From positions 46,115-110,114 of the forward strand of contig CAMYKK010000018.1 in the NCBI GenBank assembly GCA_947258975.1: a DNA stretch of 64,000 nt. The letters are read 5' to 3'. The DNA comes from an uncultured Gammaproteobacteria bacterium. Lineage in GTDB: Bacteria; Pseudomonadota; Gammaproteobacteria; Arenicellales; JAANXG01. Made by a program: the position numbers and the translations under genes. A model generated the notes under the pieces. That model saw only the letters and a program-made list of their open reading frames with translations. It searched no databases and was not told where the DNA came from. Each line of letters begins with the position of its first letter. Within the stretch, counting starts at the first letter, position 1. Of this stretch, positions 45,775 to 55,325 are shown one piece after another.

Positions 45775-47922
45775 ATGTACAGGCTGGCGTTATTAATATT
45801 TTGCGTGTCGATTTCGCCGGCATCGTTTGCACTCTGGAACAACCCCTATCCAGCCGCGCAGATCGAAGAGAACATTCTCTACTCGTCCTTTTCAGAACGG
45901 CCCAAGCATCTGGATCCGGTAAGGTCATACAGTTCGGATGAGTATGCTTTTATCGCGCAAATATACGAACCACCACTGCAATATCATTATCTAAAACGGC
46001 CGTACACGCTGGTTCCGTTAACGGCGGTGAATATGCCCCGGGTCACTTACTTCGGCGCCGACGGAAGCGTGATTCCGGGCGATGCGCCGGTAAACGATAT
46101 ATCGTTCACTGAATATGAATTCCAAATCCAGCCGGGTATTCAGTACCAGCCCCATCCCGCATTGGCGAAAAATAAGAGAGGTGAGTACCTATATCATTCA
46201 TTGAGCCGTGAGCAAGTGAGTCGGGTTCATGAGCTTAGCGACTTTGCGCAAACCGCTGCGCGTGAACTCACAGCGGCGGACTATGCGCATCAAATCAAAC
46301 GTATGGCGAACCCACAACTGCATAGTCCCATCGCCGGGGTGATGGCTCAGTATATCGTTGGATTCGAGGCATTGAGTGAAGAGATTGAAACCGTCCTCAG
46401 CGGCCTGAAAGAAGGTGCGTTTCTGGACTTGCTTGAGTTCCGGCTGGAGGGTGTGACCGTCGTGGACCGTCATACCTACCGAATCCGAATCCGGGGCAAG
46501 TATCCGCAATTTTTGTACTGGCAGGCGATGCCCTTTTTTGCTCCGATCCCCTGGGAGGCGGAACGTTTTTATGCGCAGCCGGGATTAAAGGAAAGGAATA
46601 TCGCCTTGGACTGGTATCCGATCGGTACGGGTCCATTCATGTTGACCGAGAATAATCCGAATCTGCGTATGGTCATGGCCCGTAACCCGAACTTCCACGG
46701 TGAACACTACCCGGCCACGGGAGATGAAACGGATCGCTCTGCGGGCCTGTTGGCGGATAAAGGGCAACCGATGCCGTTCTTGGATAGCGTGGTTTACAGC
46801 CTGGAGAAAGAAGCAATTCCAAGGTGGAATAAGTTTTTGCAGGGATTCTACGACAACTCGGGAATCACCTCGGATAGCTTTGATCAGGCCATTCAGTTCA
46901 ATTCCCAGGGTCAAGCTGCGTTGACAGCGGAGATGCGCGACCGTGGGATTCGCTTGTCTACTGCGGTAGCGACCAGCATGTACTACATGGGATTCAACTA
47001 TTTGCACCCGGTAATCGGAGGGAGCGGCGAACGCGCGCGCAAGCTTCGCCAAGCGATCTCGATCGCCGTTGATTTCGAGGAATATATATCGATATTCCGT
47101 AATGGCCGCGGAGTCGCTGCGCATGGTCCTATCCCACCCGGCATCTTCGGTCATCAGCAGGGGCGGGCCGGCATCAATCCTTATGTTTACGATTGGGTAA
47201 ATGGCCGTGCGGAACGTAAACCACTTGGCAGTGCCAAGCAAATCTTGCGCGAGGCCGGCTACCCCGATGGCATTGATGATGAAACCGGTAAATCCCTGGT
47301 GTTGCATTTCGAGGCAATTGGCTCCGGACCGGACGAAAAAGCGAGACTCAATTGGATACGCAAACAGTTTCAAAAATTAGGGATTCAACTGATCGTTCGT
47401 GCTACCGATTACAATCGATTTCGAGAAAAAATGCTGAAAGGGAAAAGTGAGATTTTCATGTGGGGCTGGAACGCCGATTATCCGGATCCCGAGAACTTCT
47501 TATTTCTTCTCTACGGCCCGAATTCGAAGGCGAAAAACAATGGGGAGAATGCCAGCAATTACGTGAACCCGGAGTTCGATCGCCTGTTTGAGCAGATGAA
47601 AAACATGGAAAACAACCTCCAGCGCAAGACACTTATCGATCAAATGGTCTCCATCGTGCGCCGTGATGCGCCGTGGACTTGGGGTTTTCACCCGCAGGAT
47701 TTTTCTTTGCAACATGCCTGGGTTCGCAACCACAAACCCAATCTCATGGCGAACAACACACTGAAATATGTTCGCATTGACCCGAAGATGCGCGCCACTC
47801 AACGTCAGCAGTGGAATCAACCGATACTGTGGCCACTGATATTGATTGGCGTACTCTTGGGCATTGGCGTCATTCCGGCGATCTTCGGTTTCCACCGTCA
47901 CGAGAAGAGTACCGCGCTGTGA
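45775..47922 (+). CDS. ABC transporter substrate-binding protein, membrane-anchored (family 5, oligopeptide type)
   Basis: A 715-residue solute-binding protein with an N-terminal signal (LALLIFCVSISPASFA) and, unusually, a C-terminal helix at about 685-707 (ILWPLILIGVLLGIGVIPAIFGF), so it is tethered to the inner membrane. Family-5 motifs: YEPPLQYHYLKR, DWYPIGTGPFML, RNPNFHGEHYP, LRQAISIAVDFEEYI, and the C-terminal MWGWNADYPDPENFL. The ATG at 45775 or the GTG at 45766 may be used. It starts a four-gene importer operon and overlaps the next gene by 4 bp. Confidence 0.88.
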   Translation: MYRLALLIFCVSISPASFALWNNPYPAAQIEENILYSSFSERPKHLDPVRSYSSDEYAFIAQIYEPPLQYHYLKRPYTLVPLTAVNMPRVTYFGADGSVIPGDAPVNDISFTEYEFQIQPGIQYQPHPALAKNKRGEYLYHSLSREQVSRVHELSDFAQTAARELTAADYAHQIKRMANPQLHSPIAGVMAQYIVGFEALSEEIETVLSGLKEGAFLDLLEFRLEGVTVVDRHTYRIRIRGKYPQFLYWQAMPFFAPIPWEAERFYAQPGLKERNIALDWYPIGTGPFMLTENNPNLRMVMARNPNFHGEHYPATGDETDRSAGLLADKGQPMPFLDSVVYSLEKEAIPRWNKFLQGFYDNSGITSDSFDQAIQFNSQGQAALTAEMRDRGIRLSTAVATSMYYMGFNYLHPVIGGSGERARKLRQAISIAVDFEEYISIFRNGRGVAAHGPIPPGIFGHQQGRAGINPYVYDWVNGRAERKPLGSAKQILREAGYPDGIDDETGKSLVLHFEAIGSGPDEKARLNWIRKQFQKLGIQLIVRATDYNRFREKMLKGKSEIFMWGWNADYPDPENFLFLLYGPNSKAKNNGENASNYVNPEFDRLFEQMKNMENNLQRKTLIDQMVSIVRRDAPWTWGFHPQDFSLQHAWVRNHKPNLMANNTLKYVRIDPKMRATQRQQWNQPILWPLILIGVLLGIGVIPAIFGFHRHEKSTAL

Positions 47923-48896
47923 TTGCCTACATTGTTCGGCGGACTCTGTACGCCGTGCCTATTTTAATTGGCGTTAATCTGCTGACGTTTGTTTTGTTCT
48001 TCGTGGTCAACACGCCGGATGATATCGCCCGGTCGCAACTCGGAGACCGGCGCGTTACCGTCCAGGCCATTGATACCTGGAAGCGTTCACATGGTTATCA
48101 CAAGCCTCTGTTTTTTAATGAGAACGCCTCAGGACCCGGCAAGGTGACGGATACCGTATTTTTTGACAAATCGGTGCGGTTATTCGGCTTCGATTTCGGC
48201 CGTTCCGACAGCGGCCGCGATATTTCTTACGACATCGGTCAACGCATGTGGCCCAGTCTGGCGATTGCGGTGCCGACTCTAGTCGTTGGCATCCTGGTTA
48301 ACATCACCTTTGGCCTGGTCATAGTGTTTTTTCGCGGCACGTACATTGATTTTTGGGGCGTGGTGACATGTGTGACCTTGCTCTCCGTTTCCTCCCTGTT
48401 TTATATCATCGGCGGCCAATATCTGTTGAGCAAGCTTTTTCATCTGGTTCCCATTTCCGGTTATGACACCGGCGTCAATGCGTTCAAGTTCCTGCTCTTG
48501 CCGGTTGTTGTCGGTGTCATCAGCGGCATCGGCAGCGGTACACGCTGGTACCGAACATTGTTTCTAGAAGAAATCGGCAAGGACTATGTGCGCACGGCAC
48601 GAGCCAAGGGTCTCAGCGAACAGGTAGTGTTGTTTCGCCACGTCCTGCGGAATGCCTTGATTCCTATACTCACGGGCATCGTCGTTGTGTTGCCGTTGCT
48701 GTTTATGGGCAGTCTCATCGTGGAATCATTCTTCGGTGTTCCCGGGCTTGGTAGCTATACCATCGATGCGATTCAACGCCAAGATTTTGCGATCGTGCGT
48801 TCGATGGTCTTCCTGGGATCGGTGTTGTACATCATCGGTCTGCTGCTCACAGACATTTCTTATACCGTGGTGGACCCGCGAGTTCGGCTGCAGTAA
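47919..48896 (+). CDS. ABC transporter permease (OppB/DppB type)
   Basis: A 325-residue inner-membrane protein with six helices. The start GTG at 47919 overlaps the preceding stop (GTGA). Features: the N-terminal YIVRRTLYAVPILIGVNLLTF signature of OppB, a ~75-residue periplasmic loop, and the cytoplasmic EAA loop EIGKDYVRTARAKGLSE, which contacts the ATPase. It ends DISYTVVDPRVRLQ, standard for the family. Confidence 0.92.
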   Translation: MIAYIVRRTLYAVPILIGVNLLTFVLFFVVNTPDDIARSQLGDRRVTVQAIDTWKRSHGYHKPLFFNENASGPGKVTDTVFFDKSVRLFGFDFGRSDSGRDISYDIGQRMWPSLAIAVPTLVVGILVNITFGLVIVFFRGTYIDFWGVVTCVTLLSVSSLFYIIGGQYLLSKLFHLVPISGYDTGVNAFKFLLLPVVVGVISGIGSGTRWYRTLFLEEIGKDYVRTARAKGLSEQVVLFRHVLRNALIPILTGIVVVLPLLFMGSLIVESFFGVPGLGSYTIDAIQRQDFAIVRSMVFLGSVLYIIGLLLTDISYTVVDPRVRLQ

Positions 48897-48983
48897 GCAA
48901 GAAAACGTAGAGATTCACCAGACAGCGAGATCGTACGTAATTCAAACGAATATTATTAACTTTCAATTCGAGGTCTTTGGCGA

Positions 48984-50390
48984 ATGCTGGTTTTATTTTG
49001 GACCGACGCTCTGATTTTTTTGTTGGTCGGCGTGGTTGTGGTCTTCGCACTCTATGCCCGGCGACGGGAACATCTCCGTACACCATGGCGGCAGGTCGCG
49101 CGAAGCGGGGTGGCGATGGGTTCGCTGGTCGTCTTGGGGTTTTACGTAACGATTGGACTGTTGGATTCCGTACATTTCAGATCGGCGTTGCATACCAACG
49201 GTGATCACGACCAGGTCCAATACGCCAATGAGATTCTGAGCGTCTTCGATTGGCTGGCAGCCCCGCTGCGCGCGCGGGGAGAAAAAACCTATTCGGCGCC
49301 CTTTGCCGCATACCTGTATGCGAAACAGACGATAGATCTGCCGGACGGACGCCAACAGCGTCAATTTCCGCGATTGAAATACGGTGCCCGTCATTTGCAT
49401 CACCCGGAAACCGAGAAAACCGCGGATATCTTAGTGACCGCGATGTTCGCGGCCGGCAAAGGGCTGGTGGTTTGGGGAGTGTTGTGCAGTGCGTTGATCG
49501 CCGGCCTGGGAAAGCGGCGGCAGCAGACATTTCGTTCGCTTTACGCGCGCATGTGTGCCGGCCGCACAACCACGCGTTGGCGGTCGATGCTTTTCACCTT
49601 GGGCGTGTTGATCGTGATCGCTTTCGTGGCTGCGGACCTGAGCCTGAAATATCACATTTTCGGCACCGACAAGGTCGGGGAGGACGTGTTCTATCAGGCC
49701 CTGAAGAGTATTCGTACTGGTTTGGTAATCGGCACTTTGACGGCCTTAGTCATGCTTCCGTTCGCGGTGTTGTTGGGGATTATGGCTGGTTATTTCGGCG
49801 GTTGGGTCGACGATGTGATTCAATACCTCTATACCACCTTGAGTTCCATTCCGGGAGTGTTGTTGATCGCAGCGGCCGTACTCATCCTGCAGGTGTACCT
49901 GGATAATCATGCCGATGAGTTTGCCAGTGCCGCGGAGCGTGCCGACCTGCGATTGCTGTTTCTGTGTTTGATATTGGGCGTTACCAGTTGGACCAGCCTG
50001 TGCCGTTATCTTCGCGGCGAGACCTTGAAGTTGCGCGGCAGCGATTACATTCAGGCCGCGACCGCCTTGGGGGTGCGGCACTTTACCATTATTACACGCC
50101 ACATCCTGCCAAACGTCATGCATATCGTGCTCATCACAGTCGTGCTCGATTTCAGCGCGCTGGTGCTCGCAGAAGCGGTGTTGTCCTATGTGCAGATCGG
50201 TGTAGATCCCACCATGAACAGTTGGGGCAATATGATCAATAGTGCGCGCTTGGAGATGGCGCGCGAACCGATCGTATGGTGGTCTTTGCTGTCGGCATTC
50301 ATCTTTATGTTCAGTTTGGTGCTGGCGGCAAATTTGTTTTCTGATGCGCTTCGCGACGCCTTTGATCCTCGTTTGCGGGTACAGGGTTAA
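48984..50390 (+). CDS. ABC transporter permease (OppC/DppC type) with extended N-terminal region
   Basis: A 468-residue protein, longer than usual OppC (~300). The first ~200 residues hold extra helices (about 5-25, 45-65) and a soluble loop with YAKQTIDLPDGRQQRQFPRLKYGARHLHHP; the remaining part is the standard OppC core with FGTDKVGEDVFYQALKSIRTGLVIG, an EAA loop around LRGSDYIQAATALGV and a C-terminal ANLFSDALRDAFDPRLR. A similar extension occurs in transporters paired with C-terminally anchored binding proteins. It is separated from the first permease by 87 bp. Confidence 0.9.
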   Translation: MLVLFWTDALIFLLVGVVVVFALYARRREHLRTPWRQVARSGVAMGSLVVLGFYVTIGLLDSVHFRSALHTNGDHDQVQYANEILSVFDWLAAPLRARGEKTYSAPFAAYLYAKQTIDLPDGRQQRQFPRLKYGARHLHHPETEKTADILVTAMFAAGKGLVVWGVLCSALIAGLGKRRQQTFRSLYARMCAGRTTTRWRSMLFTLGVLIVIAFVAADLSLKYHIFGTDKVGEDVFYQALKSIRTGLVIGTLTALVMLPFAVLLGIMAGYFGGWVDDVIQYLYTTLSSIPGVLLIAAAVLILQVYLDNHADEFASAAERADLRLLFLCLILGVTSWTSLCRYLRGETLKLRGSDYIQAATALGVRHFTIITRHILPNVMHIVLITVVLDFSALVLAEAVLSYVQIGVDPTMNSWGNMINSARLEMAREPIVWWSLLSAFIFMFSLVLAANLFSDALRDAFDPRLRVQG

Positions 50391-50392
50391 GC

Positions 50393-52435
50393 ATGTCCGA
50401 TGCGTTTGTGTCGGTTACTGGTTTAAGCACCCACTTGGGGAGTGACGCGCGGCCGATCCGCGCGGTGGATGGAATTAGTTTCGGGATTGAAAAAGGCGAA
50501 ACATTTGCGTTGTTGGGTGAGTCGGGTTGTGGCAAATCGATCACCGCGCTATCGCTTATGCGCCTGTTACCCGCGTCCGGTCGGATCATGTCCGGAGAGG
50601 TGCGGTTTGGCTCTCAGGACCTGTTGAGGTTGAGCGAGGCGGAAATGCGCGTGGTTCGCGGCGGTGGGATGGCCATGATTTTCCAGGAGCCGATGACGTC
50701 CTTGAATCCCGTTCTCACGATCGGCGCACAGGTTTCTGAAGCCTTACGTGTACATCCTCGGGATACTGCCACCACGGACGTGAAGCACGTGCTCGATCTG
50801 CTGCATGCGGTGCGGATACCGGATCCTGAAAAACGCATCAATGAATATCCACATCAGCTCTCGGGAGGCATGAAGCAGCGAGTCATGATCGCAATGGCGC
50901 TGGCCGGCCAGCCGGACTTGTTGATCGCAGATGAGCCGACCACCGCGCTGGATGTCACCATCCAGGCCCAGGTGTTGGATCTCATGAAGCAGTTGCAGCG
51001 GCAGCACGGGATGGCGATTTTCCTGATTACCCATGATCTGGGTGTGGTAGCGGAGATGGCCGACCGCATTGCGGTGATGTATGCGGGCCAAATTGTGGAA
51101 CAGGCCGAACGCGAGCCCTTTTTTTCCAGACCGTGCCATCCTTACAGCCGCAAGCTGTTCGAATCGCTGCCTACGATGGGCAAGCGACATCAGGCGCTAC
51201 ACGTCATTGAGGGCTTCGTCCCATCGTTACAAACCCGCTTCGAGGGATGCCGGTTTGCGCCCCGCTGCGACCGGGCGATGAACGAGTGTCACGAGCGGGC
51301 ACCTGTGTGGCATGTGGCAGGGACGCGGAAAGTGCTTTGTCATCTGTACACGCGTGGAGAGGGTGTGACGCGCCGCAATGAACCATTGAGCGTGCCGATG
51401 TCGGTGGATTCTGCTACGCGCTTGGCGGCAGAACCTGGGCCGCTGCTGGAAGTGCGGGCCCTACAGGTCCATTTCCCCATCGAGAGCGGTCTTTTCAAAC
51501 GCACGATCGGTCACGTGCGTGCCGTGGACGGCGTTGATTTGGCCATCCGCAGCGGTCGCACGCTGGCGCTGGTCGGTGAATCCGGTTGTGGCAAAACTAC
51601 CATCGGAAAGAGTATCCTCCAGTTGATACGTCCCACTGGCGGTTCGGTCAGGTTCGACGGTGCCGAACTCACAAGTTTGGCGCGCTCGGAACTGCGCCGG
51701 CGGCGATCGGATTTTCAAATTATCTTTCAGGACCCCTATTCGTCGATGAATCCACGCATGTTGGTTGGAGACATCATCGCCGAGGGCATGAAAGCGAAAA
51801 GTGCCGGAGCGACGCCGGAACGGCGCCGCGCGCGAGTGGAAAGGCAATTACAGCAGGTGGGATTAGCGGCAGACAGCGCGGCGCGTTATCCACATGAGTT
51901 CTCGGGTGGTCAACGGCAGCGGATATCGATCGCCCGCGCACTTGCCGTGGAACCAAAATTGATCATCTGTGATGAGCCAACCAGCGCGCTGGATGTCTCG
52001 GTGCAGGCACAGATCTTGAATTTGCTGCGCGCGCTGCAGGCGGAATTTAAGATTTCATATCTATTCATCACCCACAATATATCCGTGGTTTCATATATAG
52101 CCGACGAAATCGCAATCATGTATCTTGGTCGTATTGTTGAGTCGGGAACAGTTGGGGACGTGTTACTACACCCCCAGCATCCCTACACGCAAGCGTTATT
52201 GTCGGCCGTGCCGACGCTCGATTCCGAGACCAGGCGCCAAGTCATCCGTCTGGAAGGCGATATACCATCACCATCGAATCCACCCACGGGGTGTTATTTT
52301 CATCCCCGATGTCCGAAATCCATGGATACTTGCCGACAACGCTACCCACGCCGCAGCAAGATCAGTGAACAACACTTTGTCGACTGCCATCTGCACACCC
52401 GTGATGAGTCGCATCCCGGCGGGCTCAAGAGATAA
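50393..52435 (+). CDS. ABC transporter ATPase, fused DppD-DppF type
   Basis: A 680-residue protein with two ATPase domains. The first (about 1-330) has Walker [11 protein letters not shown], the signature LSGGMKQR and Walker [13 protein letters not shown]; the second (about 350-640) has [19 protein letters not shown] and [12 protein letters not shown]. Each ends with the cysteine-rich oligopeptide-ATPase tail ([14 protein letters not shown] and [14 protein letters not shown]), typical for this class and possibly binding an iron-sulfur cluster. Both halves are needed for one importer. Confidence 0.95.
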   Translation: MSDAFVSVTGLSTHLGSDARPIRAVDGISFGIEKGETFALLGESGCGKSITALSLMRLLPASGRIMSGEVRFGSQDLLRLSEAEMRVVRGGGMAMIFQEPMTSLNPVLTIGAQVSEALRVHPRDTATTDVKHVLDLLHAVRIPDPEKRINEYPHQLSGGMKQRVMIAMALAGQPDLLIADEPTTALDVTIQAQVLDLMKQLQRQHGMAIFLITHDLGVVAEMADRIAVMYAGQIVEQAEREPFFSRPCHPYSRKLFESLPTMGKRHQALHVIEGFVPSLQTRFEGCRFAPRCDRAMNECHERAPVWHVAGTRKVLCHLYTRGEGVTRRNEPLSVPMSVDSATRLAAEPGPLLEVRALQVHFPIESGLFKRTIGHVRAVDGVDLAIRSGRTLALVGESGCGKTTIGKSILQLIRPTGGSVRFDGAELTSLARSELRRRRSDFQIIFQDPYSSMNPRMLVGDIIAEGMKAKSAGATPERRRARVERQLQQVGLAADSAARYPHEFSGGQRQRISIARALAVEPKLIICDEPTSALDVSVQAQILNLLRALQAEFKISYLFITHNISVVSYIADEIAIMYLGRIVESGTVGDVLLHPQHPYTQALLSAVPTLDSETRRQVIRLEGDIPSPSNPPTGCYFHPRCPKSMDTCRQRYPRRSKISEQHFVDCHLHTRDESHPGGLKR

Positions 52436-52444
52436 CCCTGTGTG

Positions 52445-53206
52445 ATGCGGCCGAAGCTTGCGGTCCGGCGCGAACATGGGCATAACGCAGCGGATGCCGT
52501 GGCGCTCTCGCGGCGACTGGGACTACCACTCATGGATGCATCGCGTGGGGAAAAACCCGAACTGATGTTGGAGTATCGCGGTGGCCGGCTGACGCTATGC
52601 GAATATCGCAGGTACCGGACGAATCCGGTGTTTGTCGATATTGACGTGTCAATCCGACGTTACCCGTCGTTGCCTGCTGCAAAGCGTGGCCCGCTTGCCC
52701 GGGCAATAGGCCGACGCACTCGCAGTATTATCGATGCCACCGCCGGTTGGGGGCAGGACCTTGGCTTGCTGGTGGCGATGGGATACCGCGTTACCGCCGT
52801 GGAGCGATCCCCGGTGATGGCCGTGCTGCTGGAGGACGGATTGTCCAGACTTGCCGTTAACTCCGATGTTCGCGGGCCCTTCGAACTTCCACGACTGGTG
52901 GTTGCCGATGCCGTTCAATACCTTTCCACTGTGCGTGAAACGCCGGATTGCGTGTATCTCGACCCGATGTTCCCGCCCAAACGCAAGCGGTCCGCGTTGG
53001 CCAAGCGTCGATTACGGTTGTTACGGGAGGTGGTGGGAGACGATGAAGATCGCGGCAAATTGTTCACCAGCGCGCTACACACGTCAACGAAACGTGTCGT
53101 GGTAAAGCGGGCTGACGAAGCGCCGCCAATTGCTGATCATCCTGACGAGACGTATACCGGGAAATTGGTGCGATACGATGTCTACCTGCTTGGATACCGG
53201 GAGTGA
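52445..53206 (+). CDS. rsmJ: 16S rRNA (guanine1516-N2)-methyltransferase
   Basis: A 253-residue SAM enzyme. Signature: PVFVDIDVSIRR, a SAM loop IDATAGWGQDLGLLVAMG, VERSPVMAVLLEDGL and the catalytic DPMFPPKRKRSA. It starts 9 bp after the ATPase gene (ATG chosen over the adjacent GTG), suggesting transcription with the importer operon without functional link. Confidence 0.85.
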   Translation: MRPKLAVRREHGHNAADAVALSRRLGLPLMDASRGEKPELMLEYRGGRLTLCEYRRYRTNPVFVDIDVSIRRYPSLPAAKRGPLARAIGRRTRSIIDATAGWGQDLGLLVAMGYRVTAVERSPVMAVLLEDGLSRLAVNSDVRGPFELPRLVVADAVQYLSTVRETPDCVYLDPMFPPKRKRSALAKRRLRLLREVVGDDEDRGKLFTSALHTSTKRVVVKRADEAPPIADHPDETYTGKLVRYDVYLLGYRE

Positions 53207-53213
53207 ATGCATA

Positions 53214-53960
53214 ATGAGTCTGCCGGTATTCTACCGTGCGTCTATTCCACCGCCGGGACAATGCACGGAACTGGACGCCAGGGAATCGAAACACGCCGCG
53301 GGTTCGCGCCGGTTGCAGGCCGATGACCGCATATCCATCATCGACGGCGCCGGAGTCGTGGCCGAGGCCGTGATTCGCGCGATGAAATCCCGCGGACACG
53401 ATATCTCCGTAGAGATCATATCCCGAACTGTTCAGCCGCTCTCCTATCCACGCGTGCACCTGGCAGTGGCGATGCCCAAGGGGGAACGCCAAAGAACATT
53501 ATTGGATATGAGTACCCAGCTTGGCATGGCGAGCTTTACGCCTTTATTGTGCACACGATCGATTGTCAAGCCCCCCGCAAGCGCGCAGGGCCGTTGGCGA
53601 AGAATTTGCGTGGAGGCGTGCAAGCAAAGCGGTCAACCTTACTTGCCGTTGATCCATGATCCCAAGCCACCGGAGGAATTTGCCGATCAGGTGCAGCGGC
53701 ACCGTGGTGGGATCTTGGTGGCGCATAAAACCGGCATACCCATTGCCGCCGTTGCTGTGCCCGCAGACGAAGTCGCGCTGCTGATTGGTCCGGAGGGTGG
53801 CTTTACAGCGCAGGAAATTAGCGCGCTACGCTCCGTGGGAGCACTGCTGACCTCACTGGGAAGCCATGTCCTCAGGGTGGAAACCGCGGCAGTCGTGGGC
53901 TTGAGTTATTTAAAAATCGGTTGCGGCCGCGGGTATGGTGTTCAGTCGAAGCGTAACTGA
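53214..53960 (+). CDS. rsmE: 16S rRNA (uracil1498-N3)-methyltransferase
   Basis: A 248-residue SPOUT enzyme. N-terminal PUA-like part (FYRASIPPPGQ, ESKHAAGSRRLQADD), C-terminal knotted domain with LAVAMPKGERQRTLLDMSTQLG, LLIGPEGGFTAQEI and LGSHVLRVETAAVVGL. The ATG at 53214 fits the family; the open frame begins earlier within rsmJ. Its 3' end overlaps the next gene by 19 bp. Confidence 0.93.
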   Translation: MSLPVFYRASIPPPGQCTELDARESKHAAGSRRLQADDRISIIDGAGVVAEAVIRAMKSRGHDISVEIISRTVQPLSYPRVHLAVAMPKGERQRTLLDMSTQLGMASFTPLLCTRSIVKPPASAQGRWRRICVEACKQSGQPYLPLIHDPKPPEEFADQVQRHRGGILVAHKTGIPIAAVAVPADEVALLIGPEGGFTAQEISALRSVGALLTSLGSHVLRVETAAVVGLSYLKIGCGRGYGVQSKRN

Positions 53961-54544
53961 CCGTTTTTCGTCCAGCTGTACACGCGGACCGGCGGAAAGT
54001 TGAGCAGTTCCAGTTGAACCCGGCTTGGTCCCAACACTTCACGGCCCAGGCTGTTGACGCGGTCGCGAAATTGATAGGCGACGAATCGGCCCTCCGGCGT
54101 GAGTAGTTCGGAAATCGACTGGATAATCGAGCGTCCGAACTCCGGTTTGATAATTGAAAAGGGGATACCCGACACCACCGCGTCGACCGGGTCGATTCCG
54201 TAGCCGGACACGATATCGACAAGATCACCGGCACAACCTTGATGGGCGATTAATCTCGGATCGTGGATGGCAGCGATGATGTTGTGGAATCGCGGATTGA
54301 TCTCGATCGTGAGCAGGGAGGCGTCGGACGGCATGGACCGCAGCAGGGCGCGGGTCGTCCCGCCGGTGCCGGGTCCCAGTTCCACGATGGCCTTTGCAGT
54401 CCTCGCTCTCGCCAAATCAACGATGCGACGCTCGAGAAAACGGGAACTCGGGATTAATGAGCCAACCTCGGCGGGATGCTTTAGAAAGCCTCTAAAAAAT
54501 GCGATGCGCCGGTCCGGCTGTAGAAGATTGTCAGATAGCTTCAT
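53942..54544 (-). CDS. Phospholipid N-methyltransferase-like SAM enzyme
   Basis: A 200-residue SAM methyltransferase. The order of motifs (FFRGFLKHPAEVGSLIPSS, IVELGPGTGGTTRALL, LLTIEINPRF, DAVVSGIPFSII, FVAYQFRDR) matches the family that includes KsgA-like and phosphatidylethanolamine methyltransferases (PmtA). The acceptor in this family is usually a phospholipid head group, but that is not proved by sequence. It converges with rsmE. Confidence 0.75.
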   Translation of the reverse strand: MKLSDNLLQPDRRIAFFRGFLKHPAEVGSLIPSSRFLERRIVDLARARTAKAIVELGPGTGGTTRALLRSMPSDASLLTIEINPRFHNIIAAIHDPRLIAHQGCAGDLVDIVSGYGIDPVDAVVSGIPFSIIKPEFGRSIIQSISELLTPEGRFVAYQFRDRVNSLGREVLGPSRVQLELLNFPPVRVYSWTKNGQLRFD

Positions 54545-54651
54545 TTCGAATTAATTGCATCCTTATTGTTTCCTATATGGTAAACCATTAGGCTGATCCG
54601 AGTCAGGTACCTTGGCGAACAAATCCCCGGGGCGCAACGCCGGCATGGATT

Positions 54652-55314
54652 TCATCCTGTATTTCCAATGTGTTCGTAGGCATCGATCGATTCATCCTCA
54701 TTCGCCGCTTCCGCCATCCAGCGCGCTATATACGGGTCTTTCATTACGGTATCAATATATTCTTGGGCGGTGCTGCCGACGGTCACACCGTAAGTGGCGA
54801 ACCGCAATGCTACCGGTGCGTACATCGCATCGGCAATGCAGAATTCGCCGAATAACCAGGGCCCTTCAGACCGCCGCAGGTTGCGGCATTGTGCCCAGAT
54901 TTCCACAATTCGGGAGACGTTTTTGCCAACGTTTGCGGTGATCGGAATGCGCCGGCGCCGGGCCCGGCAATTGAGCGGTAGTTGTTCGCGCAACGCTTGA
55001 AACCCGGCGTGCATTTCAGCGCTCACCGCGCGCGCCACAGCGCGATGGTGAGGTTCCTTAGGCCATAGTCGTGGGTTCTGTTCCGCCAAATATTCAAGTA
55101 TCGCCAACGATTCCCAGATCGTAATATCATCATCGCGGTATATCGGTACCAGGCCTGCCGACGAATAAGCGCGCAGTTTTTCCTTGTATCCGGGTGTGAA
55201 CAGGGGGATGCGCACTTCCTCGAAATCGATATGCAGATATCTCAACGCCAACCACGGCCGCATAGACCATGACGAATAATTTTTATTTCCTATTACTAGA
55301 ACGGGTTTGCTCAT
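54652..55314 (-). CDS. Glutathione S-transferase family protein
   Basis: A 220-residue protein with a thioredoxin-like N-terminal domain (KPVLVIGNKNYSSWSMRPWLALRY, ESLAILEYLAEQNP) and an all-helical C-terminal domain. The NYSSWS motif supplies a Ser as the likely catalytic residue. It lies 11 bp behind valS on the same strand. Substrate unknown. Confidence 0.85.
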   Translation of the reverse strand: MSKPVLVIGNKNYSSWSMRPWLALRYLHIDFEEVRIPLFTPGYKEKLRAYSSAGLVPIYRDDDITIWESLAILEYLAEQNPRLWPKEPHHRAVARAVSAEMHAGFQALREQLPLNCRARRRRIPITANVGKNVSRIVEIWAQCRNLRRSEGPWLFGEFCIADAMYAPVALRFATYGVTVGSTAQEYIDTVMKDPYIARWMAEAANEDESIDAYEHIGNTG

Positions 55315-55325
55315 AACGCGGGTTA

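Noticed and set aside
46585-47373. A 262-codon minus-strand frame opposite the ABC binding protein
   Set aside because: The plus strand encodes a clear family-5 binding protein; the antisense frame has no recognisable domain.
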